In this document: positions 22,699-32,894 of the stretch, in pieces
Position numbering within the stretch: position 1 is the first letter of the stretch
Layout of the letters: the number at the start of each line of letters is the position of its first letter
Assembly (NCBI GenBank): GCA_964464635.1
Contig: CAYXGT010000003.1
Coordinates: 1 to 64,000 of the forward strand
DNA from: CAYLMG01 sp964464635
Lineage (GTDB): Bacteria; Planctomycetota; Phycisphaerae; Sedimentisphaerales; Anaerobacaceae
DNA: 64,000 bases
Reading direction: 5' to 3'
Program-made: the position numbers and the translations under genes
The notes under the pieces: generated by a model
Seen by the model: the letters and a program-made list of their open reading frames with translations, nothing else
The model's database searches: none
Told to the model about the DNA's origin: nothing

Positions 22699-23114
22699 AA
22701 CCATCCTTCTCAATCATTCTCAATAAAGGCTCCTTCCAGAACAACAATATCCTTTAAGTATTCCGTGCATTGTGCAGAAATTAAGAAGAGGCTATTTTTT
22801 GATTAACAACTGAGAAGTACCCTGCCCCCATTTAAGAGATGATTTTATCATATTTTGAAGACGATGTCAAGAGAATTCAGCGTCTCAAAGTCACCAAATA
22901 TTAATGCACAGAAGAGCCGGCAAAAGCGAACCTGAAGCGAGACTGTATTTTTTGTAAAAACCGGATTTTACGGTTCATCGTTTGCGTTATTATCGGACAG
23001 AAAAGTGAAAAAATATTTTTTTGTACTAAACCCGGTCTGTGTAATTTCCGAATATTCAGATTGTAACAAGTTTTTGGGGTGTAATGATTAAAGGAATAAT
23101 TCAGGAGATAGTAA
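22699..23114. other. Divergent spacer before the exopolysaccharide locus
   Basis: No gene is seen. It holds short dyads ATGAT-TTT-ATCAT (near 22840) and TAAAA-ACCGGA-TTTTA (near 22955) and AT-rich DNA suitable for promoters in both directions, but no pair of -35/-10 boxes I would assign. AGGAG 8 nt before ATG 23115 is the ribosome binding site of the first locus gene. Confidence 0.4.
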
Positions 23115-23894
23115 ATGAACAATCAATTCAGACAAGGGCGGTACGCACATATTATAGGTACAAGCATTTTATTGGTCTTTTTATTGTCCGTTATCGGGTG
23201 TAACGGTCCGAAAGCATCTGGCCTTCAAGAGGTCGGCGCTTTCGAGAGAGCCGGGCCTGCAGAGGCCGGGGAAAGTGCGAGCCACGACACCACATATAAA
23301 GTTATCTGTGGAGATGTTCTGGAACTATATATGCCCCTTGTTTTAAAAGACGTGCTCGAGACATACCGGCAGAACGAGCCTTATCTGTGCAGGGTAAATA
23401 ACTCGGGCAATATACCGCTTCCGATAATAGGCGAAATAAACGTCGCCGACAAGACATTAACCGAACTGGAAACAGAAATCTCCGAGGCGTACTTTCCGCA
23501 GTACCTGAAATACCCGCCGGCAGTTGTATGTAAGGTAAATGAACATATCGATGAGAGGGCATTTACCGTTACAGGTCTTGTCAATAAGCCGGGCGTATTC
23601 GAGTACCCGACAAACGTTCAATACAGCCTGATTGATGCCCTTGCATTTGCGCAAGGAGTGAACAGGATAGCCGACCCGCGGTTTGCGAAGATTTACAGGC
23701 GAGAAGGGGACGGCAAAGTAGTAGCAGCCACTTTTAAGATAGACCAGAAATCTTTCGACAATGTATCCACGATAATGATAAAACCTGGTGACGTAGTTTC
23801 CGTACAGAGCACATCAAGGACACAAATGAACCTGTTCCTCGCTGAAACACTGCGTCTTAACTTTGGCGCCTATATACGGCCGGAAGACCTTTAA
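23115..23894 (+). CDS. Polysaccharide export lipoprotein (Wza-like)
   Basis: The 259-aa protein has a lipoprotein signal (TSILLVFLLSVIGC, Cys29), then the polysaccharide-export domain (YKVICGDVLELYMP, LCRVNNSGNIPLPIIGEI, TLTELETEISEAYFPQY) and one SLBB domain (RAFTVTGLVNKPGVFEYPTN). It is the outer-membrane export channel component of a Wza/Wzc-type system. The C-terminus ends soon after a second short segment (VSVQSTSRTQMNLFLAE), so the protein is shorter than Wza and has one SLBB unit. It is the first gene of the locus and sits 29 bp before its usual partner, the autokinase. Confidence 0.93.
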   Translation: MNNQFRQGRYAHIIGTSILLVFLLSVIGCNGPKASGLQEVGAFERAGPAEAGESASHDTTYKVICGDVLELYMPLVLKDVLETYRQNEPYLCRVNNSGNIPLPIIGEINVADKTLTELETEISEAYFPQYLKYPPAVVCKVNEHIDERAFTVTGLVNKPGVFEYPTNVQYSLIDALAFAQGVNRIADPRFAKIYRREGDGKVVAATFKIDQKSFDNVSTIMIKPGDVVSVQSTSRTQMNLFLAETLRLNFGAYIRPEDL

Positions 23895-23923
23895 ATCGTA
23901 AAGAGAGCATGAAAGGAAGAATT

Positions 23924-26467
23924 ATGGATACCTTCAATAACGACAACGTTGGCGAAAATGTGGAGCCAAATTCAAAAGGATCAGGCGACAGAGGTTTGTC
24001 GCAAGCGGGATTGCTGGAGATGGTTCTGCGTCACCGATGGCTAATCATATGCACCATCACAGCATCATTGATAGCGGCATATTTTTATCTTCTGACGGCA
24101 ACACCGATATATACGAGCTCTGCGAGGCTGTACGTTGAACAAAGCGGTCCGAAGATTATTTCCGAATATGAAGGCTTTATGACCGGCTCAAAGAATTACC
24201 TTTATACGCAAAAAGAACTGATAAAGTCCACTCCGCTTATAGCCGGCGTTGTCAAGAATCCGCAAATAAGAAGATTCAAAACTTTCACCAAAATCGACAA
24301 CCTGGTCAAATACATAAAGAACAGCATCAACGTTGAAGTGGGGAAAAAGGACGACATTATCACGATTTCATTCGACTGCCCATATCCGGAAGAAGCAGCA
24401 CAGTTAGTAAACTCCGTGATAGACTCCTACGTTGAATACCATTCAACTCACAAGCGGAGCACTGTTCTCGAGGTATTAAAAATTCTCCAAAAAGAAAAGG
24501 TCAATCGCGACCAGGAACTAAAAGAGCGGTTTCAAGAAATGCTCGAATTTACCAAAGAAAACGGGATGTTGAGCTTTGAGGAGAAAAGCGGCGGACATAT
24601 TGCCGTTCAAAGGCTTTCGAAACTTTCAGAGGCACTGACGGAGGCACAGCTTGCGACTATAAATGCCAGAGCCGAGTACGAGGTGATTGCGGGTATGGTA
24701 ACCGAGCCTGCCAAGATTAAACAATTTGCAGCGGTCCAGCCAAGTATAGCAACGGCACTTTTAGCCAAAAATAATGAAGCTGCATTAGAGTCGCAATTAG
24801 GAAAGCTTGAAACCGAGCTGGAAGACCTGCAGCGTAATTACACAGAAGACCACCCTGCGATTCAATCCGTAGAGTCGCAAATAAAGCGGATAAAAAAGGA
24901 CCTCGGAGAACAGACAGAGACATTCGCAAAAGGCTACGTTGAAATAATGAAACAAAAATATCTGACCGCGATGGAAACAGAAGACGAGCTGCTCAAGAAC
25001 TTCAACGAGCAGAGAGAAGCGACACAGGACATAGGCGTTAAAAACGCAGAATATTCGATTCTGAACTCCGAGCTGAAAAGAACTGAAAGATTGTGCGATA
25101 TACTCGATGAAAGAATTAAAGAGCTGAATATCACAGAGGATACAGGTGCTTTGAACATAAGCATACTTGAAGTTGCTCGTATCGAAGACAGGCCATCGAA
25201 ACCGCAAAAGGCCAAGGTAATGGCACTTGCTTTTATTCTCGGTCTTATGCTAAGCGGGGGTCTGGTCTTTGTTCGCGAACAGTTCGACTGCAGGCTGCGG
25301 TCAACCGAAGAGATATCCGAGATTTTAGGTGTTCCGATTCTCGGAATAGTACCGTCAATTTCAGGTGAGCATGCTGATGCAAAGAAAGTAAAAGATGTTC
25401 TGGCTGCGCTAAAGATTACGGTGTCAAAACTCTACGAAGCGATTCGAATAACGATATCCTCAGCCAAAGCTAAATCAAAAACATTAAAGATGGACGTCAA
25501 AGACAAGGCCAGCAAGGCAATTGTTTGTGGAAATTATCGTAATGCCTGGCTTGAATTTAAATCGGCAGCAGTTCAAGCTTATCAGACAATAGTCAATTTT
25601 GCATTCCGCGTCAGAACACCAATAGAAGCAAAAACTTTCGAAACGGGCGAAGATAAAGAAGAAACAAGAGAATACAAAACACTCAAAGAGCGCGGACAGA
25701 AGGTTCACCGCAAACCGAAATCCGCCGCAGCCGAGGCTTATCGAACGATACGGACATCGATATTTTTCGGTGTACCAAAGGGCAGGGCAAAAACCATACT
25801 CATCACATCACCCACTCAGGGAGACGGCAAGAGCACATTAGTAAGCAACTTAGCGCTTTCAATGGCACAAGCGGGCCAAAAAACTATTGTCCTTGACTGT
25901 GATTTTCGAAGGCCGATTCAACATAAAATTTTCGGTGTCGATAACGAGAACGGCCTGTCCAATGCAATTACAGGAAACATTACTCTCAACGAGGCGATTG
26001 AGCAAGGCCCAATAGAGAGCCTTCATATTTTACCCCGCGGGACCGATGTTCCAAATCCATCAGAACTGCTCAACAGCGATGCATTTTTGACGATACTCAA
26101 CGAGCTTTGCGAGCGCTACGACCGGATTGTTATAGATTCACCGCCGGTGATGCCGGTGGCCGACAGCCAGATTCTCGGGGCGATTTGCGATGTTACAATT
26201 CTCGTGCTGAGGGCTGAAAAAAGCACAAGAAAACCAAGCCAGCTTGCCCGTGACGGCTTAATTAATGTCGGCTCTCACCTTCTCGGGTTTGTCGTCAACG
26301 CCGTGCCGCAACAACACGGCCGATACGGATACTACAGCAGATACTACGGCTACGGTTATGGATACGGTTACGGCCACGACCATAGTTACTACGACGATGA
26401 GCAGGGAAAAGAAGAAAAAGAGAAAGGGTCAAAAAAAACAAAGCAGAAAGAAAAAGCTTATGCTTAA
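23924..26467 (+). CDS. Polysaccharide tyrosine autokinase (Wzc/BY-kinase)
   Basis: ATG 23924 is chosen (AAGGAAG 5 nt upstream); an in-frame ATG at 23909 would add five residues. The 847-aa inner-membrane protein has an N-terminal Wzz domain with transmembrane segments near residues 35-55 and 430-450, a coiled coil between, and a cytosolic kinase. Walker A is SPTQGDGKST near 630, Walker A' VLDCDFRRP near 655, Walker B RIVIDSPPVMPVAD near 733. The tail is a Tyr-rich cluster (YGYYSRYYGYGYGYGYGHD, ~800-820), the autophosphorylation site. The linker between transmembrane and kinase parts is unusually long and contains KSAAVQAYQTIVNFAF, a degenerate copy of KSAAAEAYRTIRTSIFFG 54 residues later. It should set chain length together with the Wza-like protein and be dephosphorylated by the PHP phosphatase encoded next. 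Confidence 0.93.
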   Translation: MDTFNNDNVGENVEPNSKGSGDRGLSQAGLLEMVLRHRWLIICTITASLIAAYFYLLTATPIYTSSARLYVEQSGPKIISEYEGFMTGSKNYLYTQKELIKSTPLIAGVVKNPQIRRFKTFTKIDNLVKYIKNSINVEVGKKDDIITISFDCPYPEEAAQLVNSVIDSYVEYHSTHKRSTVLEVLKILQKEKVNRDQELKERFQEMLEFTKENGMLSFEEKSGGHIAVQRLSKLSEALTEAQLATINARAEYEVIAGMVTEPAKIKQFAAVQPSIATALLAKNNEAALESQLGKLETELEDLQRNYTEDHPAIQSVESQIKRIKKDLGEQTETFAKGYVEIMKQKYLTAMETEDELLKNFNEQREATQDIGVKNAEYSILNSELKRTERLCDILDERIKELNITEDTGALNISILEVARIEDRPSKPQKAKVMALAFILGLMLSGGLVFVREQFDCRLRSTEEISEILGVPILGIVPSISGEHADAKKVKDVLAALKITVSKLYEAIRITISSAKAKSKTLKMDVKDKASKAIVCGNYRNAWLEFKSAAVQAYQTIVNFAFRVRTPIEAKTFETGEDKEETREYKTLKERGQKVHRKPKSAAAEAYRTIRTSIFFGVPKGRAKTILITSPTQGDGKSTLVSNLALSMAQAGQKTIVLDCDFRRPIQHKIFGVDNENGLSNAITGNITLNEAIEQGPIESLHILPRGTDVPNPSELLNSDAFLTILNELCERYDRIVIDSPPVMPVADSQILGAICDVTILVLRAEKSTRKPSQLARDGLINVGSHLLGFVVNAVPQQHGRYGYYSRYYGYGYGYGYGHDHSYYDDEQGKEEKEKGSKKTKQKEKAYA

Positions 26468-26519
26468 AAAAGATAAATAACGGAAGGCTGGTATCACAAT
26501 AAAACTATACTTTTGAAAA

Positions 26520-27383
26520 ATGATAACACACTCTAAAAAACTAAATGCACAAGAGCAGACAAAATTCAGTAACGTCAGCCGCGGCCAGTTCGTCGATATA
26601 CACTGTCACTGCCTGCCGGGCATAGATGACGGTCCCGAAACAATTGACGAGTCATTGGCTCTGTGCCGGGCCCTGGTAAGAGACAGGATAACGACTGTAA
26701 TAGCAACTCCACATCAGCTCGGGCGTTTCAACAGGGAAAATAATGCCTCAAAAATAAGAGAGAAAGTTCGCAGTCTCAATAGCGAGCTTAGAAATAATAA
26801 TATTGCTCTGAATGTGGTCGCGGGTGGCGATGTCAGAATAGATGAAAGGATATGTCAGCTTATTAAAGATGATGAGGTTCTCAGCCTTGCCGACGGCAGA
26901 AAGTATATCCTCCTCGAACCACCCGACAGAATTTATATAGACATCGAACCACTGCTTAGCGAACTTGCCGATATGGGTATAAAGGCAATCATCTCACACC
27001 CGGAACGGCACCCAATACTGGCTGTCAAACCGCAGCTTATGGTCAAGTGGATTGAGCGGCAAGCCAGCATTCAAATAACGGCTGGCAGCCTTCAAGGCCG
27101 ATTCGGCCCTTTAGCCAAGAAAGCTTCGTGGCAATTGTTAGGCTCAGGAGCGCCATTGCTTGTTGCAACGGACTCCCATAATACAGGCAGCCGATGCCCG
27201 TGTATGAGAGCAGCGTTTGAGCTTATCCGCGCAAAACTCGGAGAACGCACGGCACGATTAGCGTGTGTTGAAAATCCATTAAGAGTGCTTGAAGGAAGAG
27301 ATATATTAACCGTTCCGAGCTATCAACCAAAGCGAGTAACATATGGAACAATACAACATAACAACCGATACAGCAGATTCTAA
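26520..27383 (+). CDS. PHP-type tyrosine-protein phosphatase (CpsB/YwqE-like)
   Basis: The 287-aa protein has the manganese-dependent PHP phosphatase pattern: DIHCHCLPGIDDGP, TTVIATPHQLGRF, GGDVRIDE, ISHPERHPIL, and ATDSHNTGSRCP. It removes phosphate from the Tyr cluster of the autokinase encoded just upstream, the usual kinase/phosphatase pair of capsule loci. The ATG at 26520 has a poor Shine-Dalgarno. Its last 41 bp overlap the start of the next gene in another frame, so the two are probably coupled. A tail of ~25 residues (VPSYQPKRVTYGTIQHNNRY) lies in the overlap and is probably not part of the fold. Confidence 0.9.
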   Translation: MITHSKKLNAQEQTKFSNVSRGQFVDIHCHCLPGIDDGPETIDESLALCRALVRDRITTVIATPHQLGRFNRENNASKIREKVRSLNSELRNNNIALNVVAGGDVRIDERICQLIKDDEVLSLADGRKYILLEPPDRIYIDIEPLLSELADMGIKAIISHPERHPILAVKPQLMVKWIERQASIQITAGSLQGRFGPLAKKASWQLLGSGAPLLVATDSHNTGSRCPCMRAAFELIRAKLGERTARLACVENPLRVLEGRDILTVPSYQPKRVTYGTIQHNNRYSRF

Positions 27384-29853
27384 AACAACTGCAAGCGAGA
27401 AGGTTATCGAATTGCTGCTTATAGCACTTTTCGCATTTATGCCGCTTGCGTTCGGCGCGTCCAGGGACTGGGCGAGGGAGGTAGTGGTTTTATTATCAGC
27501 CTTTATCAGCATTATCTTTTTGATTAACTATTTATACCGCCGAGATTTCAGGATAACAGCAAGCGCTGCATACATTCCGGCAGCGATATTTATTCTTATT
27601 GCAGCTATCCAGCTCGTTCCATTACCGGCCGGCCTGGTGAACCTGATATCGCCAAACACGGCGGCGCTTAAGACGGAGCTTTTGAGTGACATTCAGGAGC
27701 CTGAGAGGCTTTCATCAATGACATTAAGCTTTTATCCCAACGCAACAAAGTATGATTTACGGATTCTGCTTGCAATCGCCGCAGTATTTTTTGTTGTCCT
27801 CAACAGCTTCAGGAACATTAACCAAATAAAGCGTATCCTGTGGGCTATTGCCCTGACAGGCGGTTTTGTAGCCGTGATTGCTTTAGGGCAGGAGCTCTTC
27901 GGCAACGGGAAAATATACTGGCTGGTACCGGTTAAAAAAGGTATCAGCTTTTCAGGGCCTTTCGCCAATCACAGTCACTACGGCCAATTTATGAATTTAT
28001 CGATAGGTGCGGGGCTTGGTCTTCTTATGCTGAAACTCAAAGAGGACTTAGAGGGCAATAAGCTGACAGCACCTATTGTATTCGAATACTTTAGCTCCAG
28101 CAGAGCAAGAGGTTTCTGGCTTCTTGTTATCATAATAAGTCTTGGTGCGGCGACGGTATTTATGTCACTAACTCGCGGCGGGATGATAGGAATGCTGGTT
28201 GCGGCAATTTTCACCACCGTAATTGTTGCCTTTCGGAAATCGCTCAAGGGACACGGGTGGGTAATGGCACTGACGGCGCTTGCAGCGTTCGTATGCATTG
28301 TATATACAAGCTTTGACGCGGTATATGACCGTCTCGCAACATTAAGGAACCTGGACCAATACGACAACCGGCTTCAAATAATCAAAGACCTGACAGTTTG
28401 CTTTAAGCGTTTTCCTATTCTCGGAACGGGTATGGGGACACACCGGGTGGTTTACCCGATGTATGACAGCTCAACGATAACAGCCATAGCCACCCATGCG
28501 GAAAACGAGTATGCCCAGGTACTTGAAGAAACGGGCCTGTCAGGGCTGGCGATGCTGATTATTTTCGGAGCAATTGTCTGGACAAGCTATGCCAAAAATA
28601 TACGCAGTAGAAATAAATCGGTAAGCGCTATAACATACGGTCTGGGCTTCGGACTGATAGCAATACTGGTGCACAGCGCAAGTGACTTCGGTCAACATCT
28701 GCCTGCAAACGCGTTTTTGTCTGCCATATTCTGCGCAATAATCCTGTCTCTGGCCAATATAGAGAAAAGAAAAAAACAAGGCTTCGGACAAGAATCTTCG
28801 AGCAACCGAAAATTTCTAAAGACAACAATCTGCTGCGGCGCACTGGCCATCTGGGTATGGGCGCTGCTGGGAGCCGACAATGCACGAATAGCAGAGGCCG
28901 ACTGGAAAGAGGTACAGAAAATTGAGCAGGAACTCGTGGAAAACGACTGGCAGGGAACCGATGAGCAATACAACAAAATAATTTTGTACGCCTCGAAGGC
29001 TGTCGAGGCCGAGCGGGACAACGGTATATATCAATACTGGTTTAATGTTTATCGATGGCAACAAATAAATCAGAGAATCGACTGGACGTGGGCTTTAGTT
29101 CCGGAGGAATCGATACCGGCTGTTACTGAAATCATCGAAGGACTAAAGAAGGCGTGCACGATTTGCCCGACATACGGCCCGCCATACTGCGTTCTGGGTC
29201 AGCTCGAGATGCTCAAATCTGATGAGCCAGAGAGCATCGAGAAGATAAATAGAGGATTTATTCTGGCACCTTGCGACCCGATAGCCTGCTATGTGGCAGG
29301 ATGTGCGGACGTGGAACAGGGAAAGATAGAGCGGTCATTTGAAAAACTTTCGAAAGCCGTTCAACTCGACGGCAGATATTTCAGAGATGTCGCTGAAATT
29401 TATATCACAAGAGTTGAGCGTCCCGACCTTGCATTACAGCTTGCAGGTAACTATATCGGCGGGCTTCAGTACATCTCGAGCATTCTCGAGGACACCGAAG
29501 AACACAAGGAATTGTCAGAGCAAATAAGAACAAAAATAATAACGCTGCTGGAAGAACAATGCGCCCGAAGCGAAGCATCCGCATATGATTTTGTCACCTT
29601 AGCGAATATCTACACCGAAGAAAATAAAGACAATATGAAAGCAATAGACTGTTATCAACAGGCGCTGGCCCTGGATTTTGGCCAGGTATCGTGGCGGCTG
29701 AGGCTTGCGGAACTCCTTGCCCAGACAGGTTACGTAAACGAGGCTATGCAGCAGGCGAGATTATGTTTAAAGATTCGACCACAGCTAAAAGAGGCTGAAA
29801 ACTTACTCGGCAGTCTTTCTGTTCGGAAGGCTGCTTTAAGCGAAACCGATTAA
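27343..29853 (+). CDS. O-antigen ligase/polymerase family membrane protein with TPR tail
   Basis: The 836-aa protein has about ten or more transmembrane segments in residues ~20-490. The Wzy_C/O-antigen-ligase core lies in the middle: FSGPFANHSHYGQFMNL, then FMSLTRGGMIGMLVA, and the large periplasmic loop LGTGMGTHRVVYPMYD ending in THAENEYAQVLEETGL. Residues ~520-830 are soluble with TPR-like helices (YDFVTLANIYTEENKDNMKA, CYQQALALDFGQVSWRLRLA). It is expected to polymerise or ligate the lipid-linked repeat unit on the periplasmic side. A second, shorter ligase/polymerase gene is at 43308, so one may be Wzy and the other a ligase. It overlaps the phosphatase gene by 41 bp. Confidence 0.88.
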   Translation: MEQYNITTDTADSKTTASEKVIELLLIALFAFMPLAFGASRDWAREVVVLLSAFISIIFLINYLYRRDFRITASAAYIPAAIFILIAAIQLVPLPAGLVNLISPNTAALKTELLSDIQEPERLSSMTLSFYPNATKYDLRILLAIAAVFFVVLNSFRNINQIKRILWAIALTGGFVAVIALGQELFGNGKIYWLVPVKKGISFSGPFANHSHYGQFMNLSIGAGLGLLMLKLKEDLEGNKLTAPIVFEYFSSSRARGFWLLVIIISLGAATVFMSLTRGGMIGMLVAAIFTTVIVAFRKSLKGHGWVMALTALAAFVCIVYTSFDAVYDRLATLRNLDQYDNRLQIIKDLTVCFKRFPILGTGMGTHRVVYPMYDSSTITAIATHAENEYAQVLEETGLSGLAMLIIFGAIVWTSYAKNIRSRNKSVSAITYGLGFGLIAILVHSASDFGQHLPANAFLSAIFCAIILSLANIEKRKKQGFGQESSSNRKFLKTTICCGALAIWVWALLGADNARIAEADWKEVQKIEQELVENDWQGTDEQYNKIILYASKAVEAERDNGIYQYWFNVYRWQQINQRIDWTWALVPEESIPAVTEIIEGLKKACTICPTYGPPYCVLGQLEMLKSDEPESIEKINRGFILAPCDPIACYVAGCADVEQGKIERSFEKLSKAVQLDGRYFRDVAEIYITRVERPDLALQLAGNYIGGLQYISSILEDTEEHKELSEQIRTKIITLLEEQCARSEASAYDFVTLANIYTEENKDNMKAIDCYQQALALDFGQVSWRLRLAELLAQTGYVNEAMQQARLCLKIRPQLKEAENLLGSLSVRKAALSETD

Positions 29854-30001
29854 AACAAGAGTATCCTGAGCAAAGACTCAGGTAAAGACTTGAAGCGAAA
29901 GTCTAAAAACAGAGTTTTGAAAATATGGCTGATAAAAACCTTGTCGGGTCACCGACGGGGACGGAGTTTATTTAAAGGGAATAATTTTTTTATTATCTGA
30001 A

Positions 30002-31450
30002 ATGGAAACGTTTTTACTAATATTTTCGGGAGCAGCCTTGCTTGCAATAGCGGTTACGCCGCTGACCATCCGGCTTGCCCACAGATTCAACATGGTTGAT
30101 ATACCCGATTCGCGAAAGGTCCATTCCAGGCCTACACCCCGCATCGGCGGAATAGCTATTTACATACCGATGATGGCTATTACTTTGTCCCTGTTTTTGT
30201 TCGACAATACCGTCAGAAATTACCTGCTCGAGAATCAACTGAAGATTACAGCATTACTTAGTATTTCCACTTTTATATTTATTGTAGGTCTGACAGATGA
30301 CATCAAGGGCCTTCGTGCGAGGACCAAGATTTTATGCCAGCTTGGAGCCTCGATTATAGTTTGTGCTTTGGGCTTTCGCATCAATTCCATATGCTTTAGC
30401 GGTGGTCAGGTACTCGAATTAGGCTTGCTCTCATGGCCTTTGACCATCCTCTGGATTGTGGGCATAACCAATGCGGTCAACCTTATAGACGGTCTTGACG
30501 GGCTCGCTGCAGGTCTGAGTGCGGTTGCGTGCGGCGTGATGGTAGTTCTTTCAATTTACTTCGAACAAATGGTGATGTGCATAATTATGACTTCTCTGCT
30601 TGGAGCACTGATTGGCTTTCTGTTTTTCAATTTTAATCCTGCGAAAATCTTTATGGGTGACTGCGGCAGCTTATTTCTGGGTTTTGTAATTGCATCCTCA
30701 AGTGTGATGTTTGCGACAAAATCCCACGCATTAGTGAGCCTGACTTTGCCGATTCTCGCTCTGGGCATACCCATTTTTGACACACTTTTTTCGATAGTGC
30801 GAAGATACCTTGAACGGCGGTCACTTTTTTCACCCGATTTCGAACACTTCCACCACAGGCTTTTGGCACTCGGTCTAAAACAACGTCACATTGTAATAGC
30901 CGCATATTTGATTACTTTAATGGCAGCCGGCTTCGGAATGTTTATGATATTTACACGCAGTTTCCAGAGTATACTGATTTTTATATCTATACTTATACTG
31001 CTGGTTTTAGCGTTCAGGCTGCTCGGCCTTTTCAAATTCGGGGAAATGCTGGCTATCTTAAGGAAAAAACACATACTGACAAACCATATTAAGCTCGAAA
31101 AAGAGAGTTTCGAAAAAGCAAGACTTCATTTCTACAGGGCCAAAACTTTCAGCCAGTGGTGGGATTCGGTGTGTGCGGCAGCGGTAGGTATGAACTTTAA
31201 CACGGTTTTGCTTTCCCTAACTAATCGTGACGGAAGCAACAAGATTCTAAGCTGGAAGAAAAACAATGAAGAGCCGGAGAAAAAAAACATAATGCAAATG
31301 ATTATTCCCGTCAGCGACCGGCGTTTGAATTCGGCTTTAGAATTAAAAGTCAATATCAACACCGACGGCTCGATAGAATCGGCCGGCAGAAGAGCAAGAT
31401 TGTTTAATCGCCTTCTTGAAGAATACAGCGTTGCACAATTAGTGACATAA
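30002..31450 (+). CDS. Polyprenyl-phosphate sugar-1-phosphate transferase (WecA/MraY-like)
   Basis: This integral membrane enzyme starts the repeat unit by moving a sugar-1-phosphate, typically GlcNAc-1-P, from a UDP-sugar to undecaprenyl phosphate. In the 482 aa the signatures are HSRPTPRIGGIAIY, GLTDDIKGLRARTK (Asp-Asp), NAVNLIDGLDGLAAG, FMGDCGSLFLGF and the HIH-like FEHFHHRLLALG. About ten transmembrane segments occupy residues 1-345. The last ~130 residues (from LRKKHILTNHIKLEKESF) form an added cytosolic domain not present in plain WecA; similar tails occur in planctomycete and cyanobacterial homologues, role unknown. No Shine-Dalgarno is evident before ATG 30002. Confidence 0.92.
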   Translation: METFLLIFSGAALLAIAVTPLTIRLAHRFNMVDIPDSRKVHSRPTPRIGGIAIYIPMMAITLSLFLFDNTVRNYLLENQLKITALLSISTFIFIVGLTDDIKGLRARTKILCQLGASIIVCALGFRINSICFSGGQVLELGLLSWPLTILWIVGITNAVNLIDGLDGLAAGLSAVACGVMVVLSIYFEQMVMCIIMTSLLGALIGFLFFNFNPAKIFMGDCGSLFLGFVIASSSVMFATKSHALVSLTLPILALGIPIFDTLFSIVRRYLERRSLFSPDFEHFHHRLLALGLKQRHIVIAAYLITLMAAGFGMFMIFTRSFQSILIFISILILLVLAFRLLGLFKFGEMLAILRKKHILTNHIKLEKESFEKARLHFYRAKTFSQWWDSVCAAAVGMNFNTVLLSLTNRDGSNKILSWKKNNEEPEKKNIMQMIIPVSDRRLNSALELKVNINTDGSIESAGRRARLFNRLLEEYSVAQLVT

Positions 31451-31577
31451 ACTTATGGAAGGCCTGCTGTAAACCAACAATTTCTAAAAGTTTTTGAAAA
31501 GTTTTCATAAAAACGATCATAAAATATTAAGCTGTTAAAACACCATAAAAACCTTCTTGATATGTTATTAAAGATAA

Positions 31578-32894
31578 ATGAATGAGATGTTTTCAGAACT
31601 AAAGAATCGCGAAGGATTTAGAAGGTACTTTGCCAATACATCGTGGCTTCTGGCAGAAAAGATTCTGCGCACGATAGTACTTTTCATCGTGTGGGTCTTC
31701 GTAATTCGTTATTTAAGAGCTGAGAAGTTCGGATTATTTACCTATTCACTCAGCTTCGTCGGACTTTTCGCAGCAATCAGCGCGATGACAGCAGACGGTA
31801 TTCTGGTACGTGAGCTGGTAAGACAGCCGGAAAACAAACATAACCTTCTGGGGACTGCTTTCGTACTAAGGGTCATAGGCTCTGCTTTTGCCATCTGCGT
31901 GCTCGCAACCTGCACGATTTTTACGAACGATGACTTCTCCACCAACATCCTGATATTTATCATTGCGGCAGGACTTTTGTTTCAATCGTGGAATGTCATC
32001 GACTGTTATTTTCAATCCCAGGTGCTATCCAAATACGTTGTCTATGTGCACATTTTCCAAATTGTAATATCATCAGCTTTAAAGCTGATGTTTATTTACC
32101 TGAAGCTGTCCCTTGTATGGTTTGCGGTGGTTGCGCTCGGCGACAGTGTAATTCTCGCCGGCGGTCAGCTATGGTTTTACTTAAGACGAGAGGGCAGTAT
32201 TCGGCTCTGGCGTTTTGACAGAACGCTGGCGATGAGCTTATTTAAGGATTCGTGGCCGTTGCTTTTGTCGAGCCTGGTAATCGGCATCTATATGAAGATA
32301 GACCAGGTGATGATAAAGCAAATGCTAAGTGCCGAGGCGACAGGCAGTTACGGTGTTGCAGTTCGGCTGTCGGAAGCATGGTATTTTATTCCTATGGTCA
32401 TAACGAGCTCATTATTTCCGGCCATTGTCAATGCAAAACAAACAAGCAAACAGCTCTATTACGAGCGTTTGCAGAAGCTGTGTAATTTTATGGTCTGGCT
32501 TTCACTGTGCATTGCCGTGCCAACAACTTTCCTCGCGCGACCATTAGTTGTGCTGATATTCGGCAAAGAATTTTCCGCAGGCGGGCCTGCACTGGCAATA
32601 CATATCTGGTCGGGAGTTTTTGTTTTCCTTGGATTTGTTAATGGGAAATGGATATTAGCTGAAAACCTGGGAAAAACGGCTTTTCTGCGAAGTCTTCTGG
32701 GAGCAATAACCAATATTATTTTGAACTTACTATTGATTCCAAAGATGGGAATTACCGGCTCAGCTATCGCTACATTGGTGGCAGTATCCATCTCGGCACA
32801 TTTCTTCTTTATCTTTCAGACAAAAACAAGACCATTATTTAATATTCAGACAAAAGCACTGTTATTGATTGGTAATTTAAAGGCAGCAAGATGA
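31578..32894 (+). CDS. Polysaccharide flippase (Wzx-like, MOP superfamily)
   Basis: The 438-aa protein has about 12-14 transmembrane segments and the oligosaccharide flippase pattern. It opens with FANTSWLLAEKILRTIVLFI and YLRAEKFGLFTYSLSFVGLF, has the charged-gap element MKIDQVMIKQMLSAEATGSYG, and a C-terminal helix bundle ending in GITGSAIATLVAVSIS. It should flip the undecaprenyl-linked repeat unit to the periplasm, where the Wzy-type protein polymerises it. The stop overlaps the ATG of the next gene by 4 bp (ATGA), showing that the pyruvyltransferase remnant was part of the operon. Confidence 0.9.
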   Translation: MNEMFSELKNREGFRRYFANTSWLLAEKILRTIVLFIVWVFVIRYLRAEKFGLFTYSLSFVGLFAAISAMTADGILVRELVRQPENKHNLLGTAFVLRVIGSAFAICVLATCTIFTNDDFSTNILIFIIAAGLLFQSWNVIDCYFQSQVLSKYVVYVHIFQIVISSALKLMFIYLKLSLVWFAVVALGDSVILAGGQLWFYLRREGSIRLWRFDRTLAMSLFKDSWPLLLSSLVIGIYMKIDQVMIKQMLSAEATGSYGVAVRLSEAWYFIPMVITSSLFPAIVNAKQTSKQLYYERLQKLCNFMVWLSLCIAVPTTFLARPLVVLIFGKEFSAGGPALAIHIWSGVFVFLGFVNGKWILAENLGKTAFLRSLLGAITNIILNLLLIPKMGITGSAIATLVAVSISAHFFFIFQTKTRPLFNIQTKALLLIGNLKAAR

